Shown: positions 52,112 to 62,239 of the stretch, piece by piece | How the letters are laid out: the number at the start of each line of letters is the position of its first letter | How positions within the stretch are numbered: the first letter of the stretch is position 1 | Assembly: GCF_000005505.3 (NCBI RefSeq) | Contig: NC_016135.3 | Span: 4,488,001-4,552,000, forward strand | Length of the DNA stretch: 64,000 nucleotides | Origin: Brachypodium distachyon | Lineage: Eukaryota; Streptophyta; Magnoliopsida; Poales; Poaceae | Reading direction: 5' to 3' | Translations under genes and position numbers: made by a program | The notes under the pieces: model-generated | Database searches by the model: none | Told to the model about the DNA's origin: nothing | What the model saw: the letters and a program-made list of their open reading frames with translations, nothing else

Positions 52112-53897
52112 GGTCGAACAGTCTAGACGCGACCGATCAAGCCACCAAGTCACCAGGCACGGGCGGTGCAGGTCCCGTCTTGTCGCTGCACAGTGTAGAT
52201 TCCTAGCTTGTTTTACTCTTTTGTCGTCCCAACCACCGAGGCAGAGGCTTCAATGTGGCTGACAAGTGCGCCACGTGTGACGTTTCCCTCTGTCATGTCC
52301 GATGGTCGGCGGGCCAGCTATCATGCCCCCGGCGGGATTGAAACGGGCCGTCCCCAAGCATGGAGCCCACGTTGAACGTAGCGTTCCACCACGAGTTCCG
52401 ACTGCATCAACAATCGGAGCAACAAAATCGCACGAGATCTGACGCACACACCGACAGCTACAACCAGCCAGTAAGCCATCTTCCTCCGTGATAGACCCGT
52501 TTTTGTCCCACACCTCGTAGCCTCGTAGCTAGATCATGCGTGCGTACGGAATAGAACTAATACTAAATATTTGTTCGTAACACAGTGAGCAGAACAATGC
52601 GCACAAGTAGCTAAAATGCCGCTATAATTGTATCTCACATGCCCGGTAGCTTATCTCGACGATGGAGTGTCCGGCGTGCAACAATCTATTGGGCAGAAGC
52701 TGCGGATCTGAGTCAGAAAACACGCTTGAGATGACAATCTACCTCCACGATGATTTCGAAAAACGCCTGGTTAATAAGATTCCACGAGAAATAATCATGG
52801 CCATCACACAACATATTGTTCTTTGCGATTAACGAAATCACACGTTAGCAACAGGTTGTTCCCTGCAACAGAAGGAATCTATTTATCCAGCTCTACGGAA
52901 CGCATGCCGCGCTCGTTACTCCCAAACAAAACATGTTTAAGGCAAAGATATGGAAGCGGCGGGACGTAACGACCATCCAGGGGTACATGTATCCAGAGAT
53001 CATCCGCCAGCATGGCATAGGCGCATGCGACTGGATCGTGATGACGATGAACCCCGACGAGCTCACCATCGACGCCAGGCTGTTTGGGCCGGATAAAGTC
53101 ACAGCCATGCAGTCTATTTTTTGCCGCAGTGAGTATTCCCCACCTAACAACGTGGCTCGGCGCAGGAAATAGAAGAAACAAATACCATATCATGACATGC
53201 TTATATCCCTTGTTTTCACGTTCATTGCAAAGGGTACAACGGACTCACCGATCGGGAAAAATGCCTCGTTGAGATCCTCATGTGGTCGCCCGGTACGTGT
53301 TTCTCGCTGGACGCCATGGAGTTCATCTGTGGAGCATATCCTTGCGGCGGGCCAACTTCACATGTATCCATGGGTCCACAAGTTGGTGCCGGAGGATATG
53401 GAACGGTTGGTTACAGCATCACCAGTGTATAAGGTCACATTTACAATAAGATGGGACCTTTGTACCAGTCTTGTAGCTACCTAAAAATTTCACAATGCTT
53501 GTGGCTAAACTTGTCATTAATATGGGCCCACAACATAGAAAAATTGAAGTGGTAAGCCTCCTTGTGTACATAAACTATTAAAAAGTAATTTTTTTTGTCT
53601 TATGGGCTGTCCACAAGCTTATGGGTTGCCCTTAAGCTTTTGTGCTTGCGAACAACTGTGAAATCATAGGTGATGTGTAACATTACCAAGTGTTTTAGAT
53701 GAAACATTGATGTTGATACTTTAGATAATATGAATACTTATATGATGACTTGTATCTTGTTTGGACTTAGTGCTTTGCTAGTGGTGTGTTGATCCATTAA
53801 TTTCTTATGTGAAAACATGGCGTGAATTGTGTGGAACTTACCCTGAGTCAAGTCGTGTACTTGTGCTCGTATTGGTTATCTGTGTGTTCGCTTTCAG
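52112..53897. other. No gene assigned; one possible captured exon pair
   Basis: 52933-53172 is an open frame of 79 codons with balanced composition (MFKAKIWKRRD...GYMYPEIIRQHGIG...NPDELTIDARLFG). A second open patch at about 53237-53420 contains TDREKCLVEIL-like or MYPWVHKLVPEDMERL wording depending on frame. An intron-like stretch separates them. I do not recognise the family. 53420-53897 is AT-rich with GCTTATGGG(C/T)TG(C/T)CC duplicated at about 53601-53637. Confidence 0.3.
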
Positions 53898-55007
53898 GTG
53901 TTGCCGGAGCTACAGGAACGTGGTCGATGATGGGATCGAGGGACGAAGCTTGGGAGAAGCTAAGGTCGAAGGATCAATGTAATGCGGGATGTTCGTGCGA
54001 AGGAACAATGAAAATGAAAACTACGATAATTCGGAGGACACCGGTTTGTCGTACGTTGTTTATATCGGAGATGTACGGTATTGAAGATATTCGACATGTA
54101 CGGTATTGAAGATATTCGACACGAAGACATCACAAGAAGAGTTGATGGCATGTAGTGGCATCGACGTAGGTCCAACCGTGGCTGGATGAGAGCTGTTTAA
54201 AGATTAAACAGTAGCATCATCAAGATGACGTCCGATGAAAACGTGGTCCACATGAAAGTTGTGCGCGTCGTCGAGACGAACAACTTTGATTTTGAAGTCA
54301 TCTCAATCCAGGTCGTTTGTGGGCCCCACGGGCAGAATAACTACGGAACAGAGGAGTTCGTGTTGGATTCGGACTCGGTTTAGGGTAGCGAATTTTTCCT
54401 TATAAATAGAGTGCATCCTAGCTAGGGTTTTAGCAAGGACGTGAGAGAACTCAGACATTTGGATCTAGATCAATTCCTGGAGAGTTCTTGAATCCATGGT
54501 TGCATCTTTTGTAATCGATCGACATCGTTGCAATAAAGAAATTCGTTGGCGGTGTCATTTCTGTTCTTCTCGGATCTTCATGGATTCTTCGTGCTAAATC
54601 TTTATAACACTTTGTTGCAGGTTTATCACGAGTTCATAATACTTTGCTGCAGCTTTACCACGAGATCAAGGAAAGATCGCGATTACTATTTTTCTTGTTA
54701 TTTCTCGAAATCGATTATAGATTAATTCTCGTACCTTTCTGTCAGCTATTACTGCTTTGATCATATCTTTTGATTGGTAAGTCTAATTGAGCTGATTCTT
54801 GTTGTGTTGGTTAGATAATTTCAATACCTTTCTTTTGGACACTCATACGTATTTTTTGGTTCATCCAAACAAAAGTTACGGCTGTTTTACTATCACGGAC
54901 AGAAAGGTGATTCAGGGTTTGAACTTTCGGGAAAAGTTTTAATTTGTTTCCGCGCAATCATTCACCCCTCCCCCCCCCCCCCTCTGATTGCCTATATCAA
55001 TCTCACA
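53898..55007 (+). repeat. 5' LTR of a copia element (left boundary uncertain)
   Basis: The right end is clear: CTCACA at 55007, then AT, then the tRNA-Met primer binding site. A TATAAATAGA box lies at 54401-54410, and AATAAAG at about 54534 could be the polyadenylation signal. A C run of about 14 near 54967-54982 precedes the end, as in other grass copia LTRs of this type. I place the left end at a TGTTGCC at 53898, but another TG, such as 53829, is possible. A 25-bp phrase ATGTACGGTATTGAAGATAT... is doubled at 54069-54120. Confidence 0.55.
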
Positions 55008-55009
55008 AT

Positions 55010-55021
55010 TGGTATCAGAGC
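55010..55021 (+). promoter_or_regulatory. Primer binding site complementary to initiator tRNA-Met
   Basis: TGGTATCAGAGC is the standard plant copia primer binding site. It lies two bases after the LTR end. It fixes the orientation of the element and the 3' edge of its LTR. Confidence 0.9.
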
Positions 55022-55065
55022 AAGGTCTTTCTATTTATTTTAACCGGTTGATTAGACTTTGTAGA

Positions 55066-56410
55066 TATGGATAGGTATTCTATCAAACCCTGTGTGTTCA
55101 ATGGTGTTGATTTTCAGTTTTAGAAGGCAAAGATGAAAACATACATCATCGCACAAAGTTACGCCATATGGGAGAAGGTCGCCAAGCCCTATGAGCTTCC
55201 CATGGACGATGTGATCACACCAACAAACTTGGTCCACGTGGAGAACAACTTTAAGGCGAGGAACTACATCATCCAAGGTCTACAATGAAGTGACTTCGAC
55301 CGTGTCGCTCAACTTGCATCCGCTCATGAGGTGTGGAACGCACTTTGTAGTTATCATAAAGGATCAAACTCTGTTAAGGACGTACGTCAGGACATGAACA
55401 AAAAGGAGTACGTGAGATTTGAGATAAATACAGGTGAATCTTTGGATGAATTCTTTGCATGCTTTAATAAGATTCTCAGCAACTTACGTGCATTAGGTGT
55501 TACTTATACTGATGCCGAGGCTTCTAGGCAACTTTTGAGTGCATTAGATATGTCCATATGGGAGATGAAAGTTACATCTATTAGAGAATCTACTGTCAAG
55601 AGCACACTTACACTTGATATTCTGTACTCAAAATTGAAAACTCATGAATTAGATATTCTTGCTAGGAGAACCGGTTCCAAATCAATTGCACTTGTTACTA
55701 ACCCTGGAAGCTCTAATGATGGTACTTCTACATATTGCTATGCTCTGTCTTTTTTGTCTCAACTAACTGATGAACAGCTAGAGCAATACCCAGAGGAAGA
55801 ATTGGCACTCCTACCTCTCGTTTTACACGTGCCCTGCAAAATGTTCGTTCAAGGAAGAGAGGTGGAAACAATGCTCCGAGGTGCTTTGAATGTGGTGATC
55901 CAAATCACTTTCACCAAAATTGTCCTAAATTCTTATCCAAGATGGCGAAAGAAGAAAATGGGGAGGACAAGAAGAAGAAGCGCCCCTTCAAGATCAAGAA
56001 TAAAAAGCGGGGCGACTTTGCTTGAGCGGTGACTCACAGTATTTTCTTTGTAATAAATGAATATGGTGAACCATGCTTGAGTGATGTGGATATCGAGTCT
56101 GATGAAGATGATGCATCCAAAAGCAAGCGCGACATTAATGGGATGTGTCTTATAGCTAGCAACAAGAGTGCTACCTCCGGCGACGACTACGACAGTGACA
56201 GTAACAATGAGGTAGAACTTTCTTATGATGAATTACTTAAAAGTGCTAGTAAATTGAGTTTCTTGCTTGATCACGCTACTGAAAGAATTAAGAAATATGA
56301 CTTGAAATTTGCATCCATGAATTCTGAAATTACTAAACTTAAGTTTATGATTCCTAATGATGATTCCTGCAAGTCGATCACGCTACTCCATGAATTCTGA
56401 AATTACTAAA
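55066..56410 (+). pseudogene. Copia gag-like gene, broken
   Basis: A start-like MDRYSIKP at 55066 opens the gag, but stop codons and a frame change interrupt the first 270 bp. The main frame (55331-56032) has the UBN2-type gag fold: MWNALCSYHKGS, FEINTGESLDEFFACFNKIL, LRALGVTYTDAEASRQLLSAL, then MKVTSIRES. After a frame change a CCHC zinc knuckle follows (CFECGDPNHFHQNC, CX2CX4HX4C, about 55880-55921), then a Lys-rich stretch and an acidic, coiled-coil-like tail (56029-56400). No protease, integrase or reverse transcriptase follows. Sequence changes at about 56410. A 24-bp CCATGAATTCTGAAATTACT... phrase is doubled at 56316 and 56386. Gag forms the particle that packages element RNA. Confidence 0.8.
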
Positions 56411-57110
56411 CAACAGAGAAACACAATTAAAAAAAACATTGTCGCATGGATTCACCACAACCACTGGATCCCAGTGGAGTTGGAGCCGCTGCACGTACCA
56501 GGCCGTGCCATCTTCCTCCGATACGGGGCGGGGCGTGGAGTTGGCTCCCCATGGCGGCGCCCACCTCGTCTCCGGCCATGGCGGCGGCTACCTCCTTAAC
56601 TGCATGAGATTGAGAAAGGGAAAGAACAGAGAGCGCCGAGAGAGGGAGAGTGGAAGAAAACCAAGAGTGAAGATGGGGAGAGAAACTTATGAGGGAGAAG
56701 GCCGGTGGCTGCTGATCTGTAGAGGAGAGGAGAGAAGGGCGGCTCAGATCCGGCATGGGTGGAGAAATATGGTGCGTAGGGGCCCACTTCTACTCCTCCA
56801 GGTGCCACACTTTGCCACTGCTCCAGTGGTCAGCCGGAGTCGCCCGTGGCCAGATCTAGAGGCGTCCTGCACCGGCGAGGCAAGGAGGACGGGCGCACAG
56901 CTCCTCCTCATCATCCATGACGCTGGCTGTTGATGCAGATAAAGAAGGAGGAGAGAGTTTGGGGGAGAGATAAGGAAGGAGGAGAGATTGGGGGGGAGAG
57001 GAGAGAGTTCGTAGGGGAGAGGAGACAGAACTTGGCGGCGGCAGGGAGGAGAGAGCGAGAGAGTTTGGTCATGGCATAGCTAGGGTTACCTTTATATAGG
57101 AAATAGATGG
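56411..57110. other. GC-rich, purine-rich segment left of the CACTA end
   Basis: Strongly G/A-rich on the plus strand between 56600 and 57070, with repeated GGAGGAGAGA and GGGGGAGAG motifs. Read on the minus strand it looks like a CT-rich leader. An open minus frame (56756-56427) lacks domains. It could be a gene piece carried by the CACTA element that ends at 57893. Confidence 0.3.
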
Positions 57111-57893
57111 ACCGAGATTTGTATGTAAGCCCAATAGTGTATTAGTGGCTGGCCAAATTGTAAAACCCGTTACTAATGGATATTTTTTTTGTTTATTCGT
57201 TTGTGTTTCTCATAGTCTATTAGCTTAATGTCTTAGTGGTGTAAAATAAGGTGTAATATTATTTGGCATGGCAAGCTACCTTTGTACAAAAAATGGATAC
57301 ATCATCTTGAACTATAGCACAGAAATGACGATAACTTTGGTCATTTGGCTTCAAAAATACCCATTTTTCGCAGTTGGAAAAAATCATTTTTTTATAACCA
57401 AAAAATTATAAATCTTTTTACGAATTTTTTTTGCCATGACAATATGCACATTTGTGCAAAAAATGTATAAATTATCATGAACTATGGCATAGAAAAGGGT
57501 AAACTTTGGTCATTTGGCTTAAAATCTAATGTTCAATTATGAGAAATAACAAGATTGTACTACATATGTCATTTTTCAAATGTTACCATATGATATTATT
57601 ATTCCACTATATTAAGCAAGAAAAAATAAGACTTCAGCAAAAAGAACCACATTTTTCTGATTTTTTATGAATTAGTTATGATTTTTTTCAATCTTCAAAG
57701 CGCTCCAGGGGTCATCAGTGGCGGACTTAGATGTAAAGCCCGCCACTGATGTGTGTTTTTGTGAATTTTGTGATTTTTCAGACGTGGATATGAGTGACGG
57801 GCGCGGTACGCCCGCCACTGATGAGTGGTCATCAGTGACGGGTTTTATGCGCCCGTCAGTGATGACTCGTCACATATACACTGTTTTGTAGTA
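57111..57893. mobile_element. Terminal part of a CACTA element
   Basis: The right end, read inverted, is TACTACAAAACAGTG, a one-base variant of the CACTA start. Inside it are many short subterminal repeats in both orientations around CCCG(T/C)CACTGATG and ATCAGTG(G/A)CGG (57709-57870). A weaker ATTAGTGGC/CCGTTACTAATGG pair lies at 57139-57180. An 80-bp phrase including TTTGTGCAAAAAATG...AACTTTGGTCATTTGGCTT is duplicated at about 57280-57351 and 57450-57521. The other end and the transposase are not in view, or were lost. Confidence 0.7.
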
Positions 57894-58071
57894 ATGAATG
57901 TATAAATCTATCCTTAAGGGTCACCTTTTTGCTTATGGACAAGTTTTCTAGCACATTGCGGGTGCCCTTAGTGTACGACTATTTTCATATTTCGTTGACA
58001 AAATTTCAGAGTTTTCCAGTGGAGGCCGGAACCGACAGCGCTGGACCTCGTTTGTGTCCAGTGACGCTGGT

Positions 58072-58229
58072 CTAGGGGTGCAACATGGTGACCCTCAGGT
58101 ACCCGTTGACCCTCCTGAGTTCAAACAAATGAATTAGTTTTTCAAAAAAATTATGTCATTTTGAAATTTTAGTTCATTTAGTTGAACTAAAAAGGATCAA
58201 TGGATGACCTGAGGGTCCGCATTCCTCGC
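58072..58229. mobile_element. Possible small hAT-like MITE
   Basis: TAGGGGTGCAACATGGTGACCCTCAGGT on the left resembles the inverted right end CGAGGAATGCGGACCCTCAGGT. The next bases also pair loosely (ACCCGTTGACCC with ATCCATTGATCC). The AGGGGTG start is hAT-like. No clear 8-bp flanking duplication is seen. Confidence 0.4.
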
Positions 58230-58479
58230 CAAAATTTCTGACATCGCATTGGGGGACAAAGTCCTGGTGATATCCCATCCAGATGATAATTTCGGTAGAA
58301 AGGATCCCTAGGATGCCCGGCCATTGCATCAAGTGCCAGGCTTCTCCGCAAATATAAGGATGCAACGCATGCCACATTTCACCGTAAGAAGAGGCAACAG
58401 GCTCATGAGGCCTGTTGTACTCGTGGCATATCGTCTAGGCTTTCCAGCGACAAACAGTTTGTCTCTACTTGTACTCGTG
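58230..58479 (-). other. Unrecognised minus-strand open patch
   Basis: Two overlapping minus frames of 62-67 codons (58174-58377) contain HLMQWPGILGILSTEIIIWM and a CDVRNFGEECGPSGHP stretch. They look protein-like but match no family I can name. Confidence 0.25.
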
Positions 58480-59765
58480 GCACGGCTATCACAATAGTGA
58501 CACGGGAACGTTAGAGAAGAGGGCGCACCACGGCTCTCCACTCTTTCTCCGGAAAGGACGTCGAGGAAAAAAAACCGAGAACACCGAGGAGAGAGCCGTA
58601 CAGCGCAGGGACGCAATGACCGTATAGCCGGGGACAAGCAAGGGCCCACAACAAATAACAGGGACAGCAAGCAGAACCCCGGGACGAACCTTGCGAAGGC
58701 GCACAAAGGAAACCAGTGCAACAAACGAATCATGGATGGAGGCTCACCGCGGCAGAACGAAGAACACCCACCGGCGACCGCCCATGGGCACGACGGAGAA
58801 CAACGGCAGGTGAGCACGAAAAACACCCTCGCAGAACGAAGCGAGACCGACACGGGTAACCATCAGCCACAGCGGAGCGCCCTCGACGGCGTGCCTCCCC
58901 GGACGGCAGCAGCCAGGACCGACCGCTGGCAAAGATAGTCAAACCAACGCGGCACGGTTGCAACCGCCGCCCCCGACCTTCCACCTCGTAGTCATAACCC
59001 CAGCGGAAGCGCGGAAGAACGCAAACCTGCAACACAGCCAAAAACAACAAAACCACCAACGAAAGAAATCAAAGGAAGCGGGTACCCTCTGATCAAACAC
59101 AAAGAAGGACAAACGGACAGACTTGCACGAAGCCCCTAAACACCATCCTCCGACACGTCGCCGCGCAAACACAATCCCTGAAAACCATGAAAAAAACAAC
59201 CTGGCCAACGACGGGGCTAACGACGGGCAGGCAACCTTGAATGAAGAGCCGAAACACGAACCTCCGACTCGCCGCCGGCACAAGCCCCGGGCAGAGACCA
59301 CAAAACCCATGGTGCCGCTGGCCCGAAGGACAACGTCCAAAAAGCACGCCGGCAGCCGTGCACCGTCGTCCACACCGAGGGAAGGAAACGACCGACGCGA
59401 CGAAGCGGCCTCGCCGACGGCCCGCCACCCAAAGGAAACCCCGCCGGCAGGAAGAAGCAACTCAACACGGCAGACCCGGGATGCGCGAGCACGCAAAACC
59501 GACGGCAGAAAAACCTCGAGGCCACAAACGAACTCGAGCGGACCAACACGACGCAGAAGAACCAAAAAATGGCGGAGAACCATCCGGCAACAAACTAACA
59601 AACGACTCCACCACACCCCCACTGCATAGGCGCGCGACGGAACGAAGCGTCCCGGGGCAAACCATGGGAAGCGAGGCCGGCAGAGGTAGGGTCGCTGACA
59701 GCGGGCCACCCAAAAAAAACCTGTACCGGTGAGAAAACACAAAATACATGGGCACTCGCTCAGGT
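58480..59765. other. Strongly T-depleted (plus strand) GC-rich tract
   Basis: For about 1.28 kb the plus strand is nearly devoid of T. In several 60-base blocks I counted 2-5 T (for example 2 in 59521-59580 and 3 in 59461-59520). A, C and G are abundant. Long frames open on both strands (267 codons minus at 58939-59742, 168 codons plus at 59123-59629) follow from the lack of stop-forming T or A and have odd compositions, so I call none as a gene. The 5' regions of some plant LINEs show such asymmetry, but no reverse transcriptase adjoins. Confidence 0.6.
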
Positions 59766-59814
59766 GGCACGCTGCCAGGGCGAAAAATCCTTTTCACTTT
59801 CGAATTGAGACTTA

Positions 59815-60315
59815 CTAGTACAATGCCCGTGCGTTGCCACGGTCTCTTAAACATGTGCACGCGAAAATTCATGTTTATACAAAACATAACAATATAATTG
59901 GACATTCAATCAAAATGATCTCGGAGCCGATGCTAGCAGCCGCGGCCACGGACATGGCACCCAGTCCACGCGGCCCGCCGGCCGTGGCTGGCGTCAGAGC
60001 ACGCGGTGGTGCAGTGCACGAGGAACCGTGCGGCGGTGTATAGCGCCGATCAGCTCTGAACCCCTTTGCTCGTCTCTTGCACGATAATCTAATCCGGCGC
60101 CGACGCGTATCGAGAGCGGTCACCATAGGAAGGTGTTGCGCGGGTAGATGAGTCGGCGGTGGCAGCTCGAGAAGACAGCGCTGTGGGAATATGGAAAGGA
60201 AGGTTTGATGGAGCGTAAGGAGACACGAAGAATCAGAACATGCACAGAAATTGATGCATGGCGGACGACGACGAAGATTTCCTTCGTACTTTTATTATTA
60301 GGGATTAGGGATAGA
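59815..60315 (-). mobile_element. Compact non-autonomous Helitron, 501 bp
   Basis: On the minus strand the element starts TCTATCCCTAATCCC (60315 downward). It ends with the hairpin CCGTGGCAACGCACGG, then GCATTGTA, then CTAG (59818-59815). The flanking host bases are A at its 5' side and T at its 3' side, as expected for insertion between A and T. The hairpin and CTAG end match the common grass Helitron consensus. It has no Rep/helicase. The interior has a GC-rich part (59930-60060) with open frames but no recognised captured gene. Confidence 0.78.
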
Positions 60316-60462
60316 TATCTGGACACTGACATTTTATTCGCTTCTAAAATCAATAGCCTCTCTTCGGCGTAGTATTTCGTATCAACGAGCGAGGAGTAGT
60401 ATATATCAATACGTAATGCCATTATTAGATGCCAAAAAAAAAAAGAAACAGAAGCCGTTACG

Positions 60463-61310
60463 ATGTCAGACGAAAACGAAAGTTGGATTCGTCGGAAGCA
60501 TCCTCCGCTCAAACCAGACCCAGTTCCCGGTTCTTCCCCCGCCCCGAATAGTTCCCCCATGTTCGCCCCTGGCTCCCTTCCGCCACGTCTCACAGCGCCG
60601 CCGCGTACCGAGTCTTGGTATGACATCGGTGGCTCCTTCGCCCGGCGGTGGGCCGCGCAAGTCGACGCGGATCAGGCCGCAGCCCAACAGCCTGCCGCCT
60701 CCAACCCAAGCGTCTCCTCGTCCACCTGCGCCTTGCCCGCCTCCTCGTCCGCCGCCCCCGAGGGTTTGGCTGTCACCACCGCCGCCGCTCTGACCACGTT
60801 ACGACCTGTTATTGCGTTCTTTCTTTCTTGATTCCTTGGTTTGGGGGATCTTTCTTGAGGGTTCGTTTGATTCCGCCGCCACCACCCAGCAGGCCGCCGC
60901 AGAGACCGCCGCCGCCGACGAACAGCCCGCCGCCTCCGATGACGGTTCTGAAAAACCCGTCAGCGACGACTACACGCGCGTCGCCTCCGGGCCAGATGTC
61001 GTCCCCGACCCCGGCGTCTCCTTGTCCACCTCGCCCGGCTCCACCGCCGCCTGCCCGCCTCCTCGTGCGCCGCCTCCGAGGGTTCGGCTCTGACCACCAC
61101 CGCCGCTCTGACCACGGTACGACCTGTGGTTCTTGCATTCTTTGTTTCTTGTTTCGTTGGATTGGGGGATGTTTCTTGAGGGCTCGTTTAGGCGCCAATG
61201 TGCTGGGCTGCTTGCCCCGACCTGATCTCCCTCTTTCTATCGCTTCAGCTGCTTTTCCACGAGTATTTTCAACCCCATGGCCAGAAAGAGGAGTTAGCAA
61301 AATAAAATAA
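60463..61310 (+). other. Proline/serine-rich frames in a GC-rich tract with internal duplication
   Basis: A frame from ATG at 60463 (MSDENESWIRRKHPP...) runs 122 codons to a TGA-less, Pro/Ala/Ser-rich end at 60831. Another runs 60648-61310. A block of about 185 bp is duplicated (about 60700-60880 and 61010-61195). Landmarks are CCCGCCTCCTCGT(C/G)CGCCGCC, CCGCCGCTCTGACCACG, TACGACCTGT and GGGGGAT(C/G)TTTCTTGAGGG. GTACGACCTGT...TTTCTTG could be a repeated donor and intron start. No family is recognised; this may be a first exon and leader of an unknown gene. Confidence 0.35.
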
Positions 61311-61705
61311 AATGCGTGATTGCTAAGCCTCCTGGTTCTAAAGTCCAGATCGAGCCCGGACCTTGGCTTCAGAATATGAGAGTTTCTAGCTCATACCAGC
61401 GTGAAATCAGTGTCATGTCATATCAACAGACCTCCAAAATGTAATTTTCAGGTCAACTCCATCCCATAGATCAGCCACAGATTGATTTTGTTAATTAGCA
61501 ATTACATGCAGATCCCAGAATTTGGTAGCCAGACAACAATGGCCAAACAAAATGCCCTCCCTAAACTTGGCAGACCTACCATTACCCATTTGCCACCGAT
61601 ACCCTATTCTGGCTGCTATATCCTTCCAAAAGGGGGAAGCATTCGTTCCAGAACACCAAAAATATTAGGATTAGAAGTATTGTACTTAAAATCAACAATT
61701 TTTAG
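61311..61705. other. Intergenic, nothing recognised
   Basis: Short open frame at 61482-61727 without a domain. Confidence 0.35.
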
Positions 61706-61707
61706 TA

Positions 61708-61789
61708 CTCTCTCCGTCCCAAAATAAGTGACTTGGATTTGTATAGATTCTTATACAAATCCACGTCACTTATTTCCGGACGGATGGAG
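61708..61789. mobile_element. Stowaway-type MITE, 82 bp
   Basis: The left end is CTCTCTCCGTCCCAAAATAA and the right end is TTATTTCCGGACGGATGGAG, almost a complete hairpin (TAAGTGACTTGGATTTGTAT pairs with ATACAAATCCACGTCACTTA). TA flanks both sides (61706-61707 and 61790-61791). Confidence 0.9.
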
Positions 61790-61791
61790 TA

Positions 61792-62239
61792 TCTTTTTTG
61801 TTCTCAGTTTTCAGTATCAAACCTGAAACGACAACTATAATATCTCCAGTATTAAACCTGAAACTACAAGCAAACTGGAATTGTTTCAGTTCAGTCAATA
61901 GTCTCAGTTTCTTGTGACCTCCTAGTCTTAGTTTTATTTTCATTTTCATTCTTTTCTTAGTGCTGTCAGTCTTAGTCTCACCTGAGTTCAGTTTCTTATG
62001 ACCTTTTAGTCTTAGTTTCTTTTCTTCTTAATAATTAGTCTTAGTTTCTTTCTTAGTATCTTTCTTTTTCAGTATTAATTAATCAGCTATATGCCAAATG
62101 AAATTTTATTGTTTAATCTCTTCCAAATGAAATGCAGTGTCTGATATATGCCAAATGAAATTGTCTTGTTTGTTAGTTTTGTGCCCCAATTTGTCAGTTT
62201 CAGTAGTGCCACACAAATATCAGCTATAAGTATCAGATC
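61792..62239. repeat. T-rich tract with recurring AGTCTTAGTTTC phrases
   Basis: CAGTCTTAGT, TAGTCTTAGTTTC and related phrases occur about five times between 61920 and 62060, and ATATGCCAAATGAAAT twice at 62090-62165. It looks like low-complexity or intron-like sequence. No gene. Confidence 0.5.

Noticed and set aside
58939..59742. 267-codon minus-strand frame
   Set aside because: It results from the lack of T on the plus strand, which removes A-containing stops on the minus strand. Composition is Phe/Arg/Cys/Val-rich with no domain.
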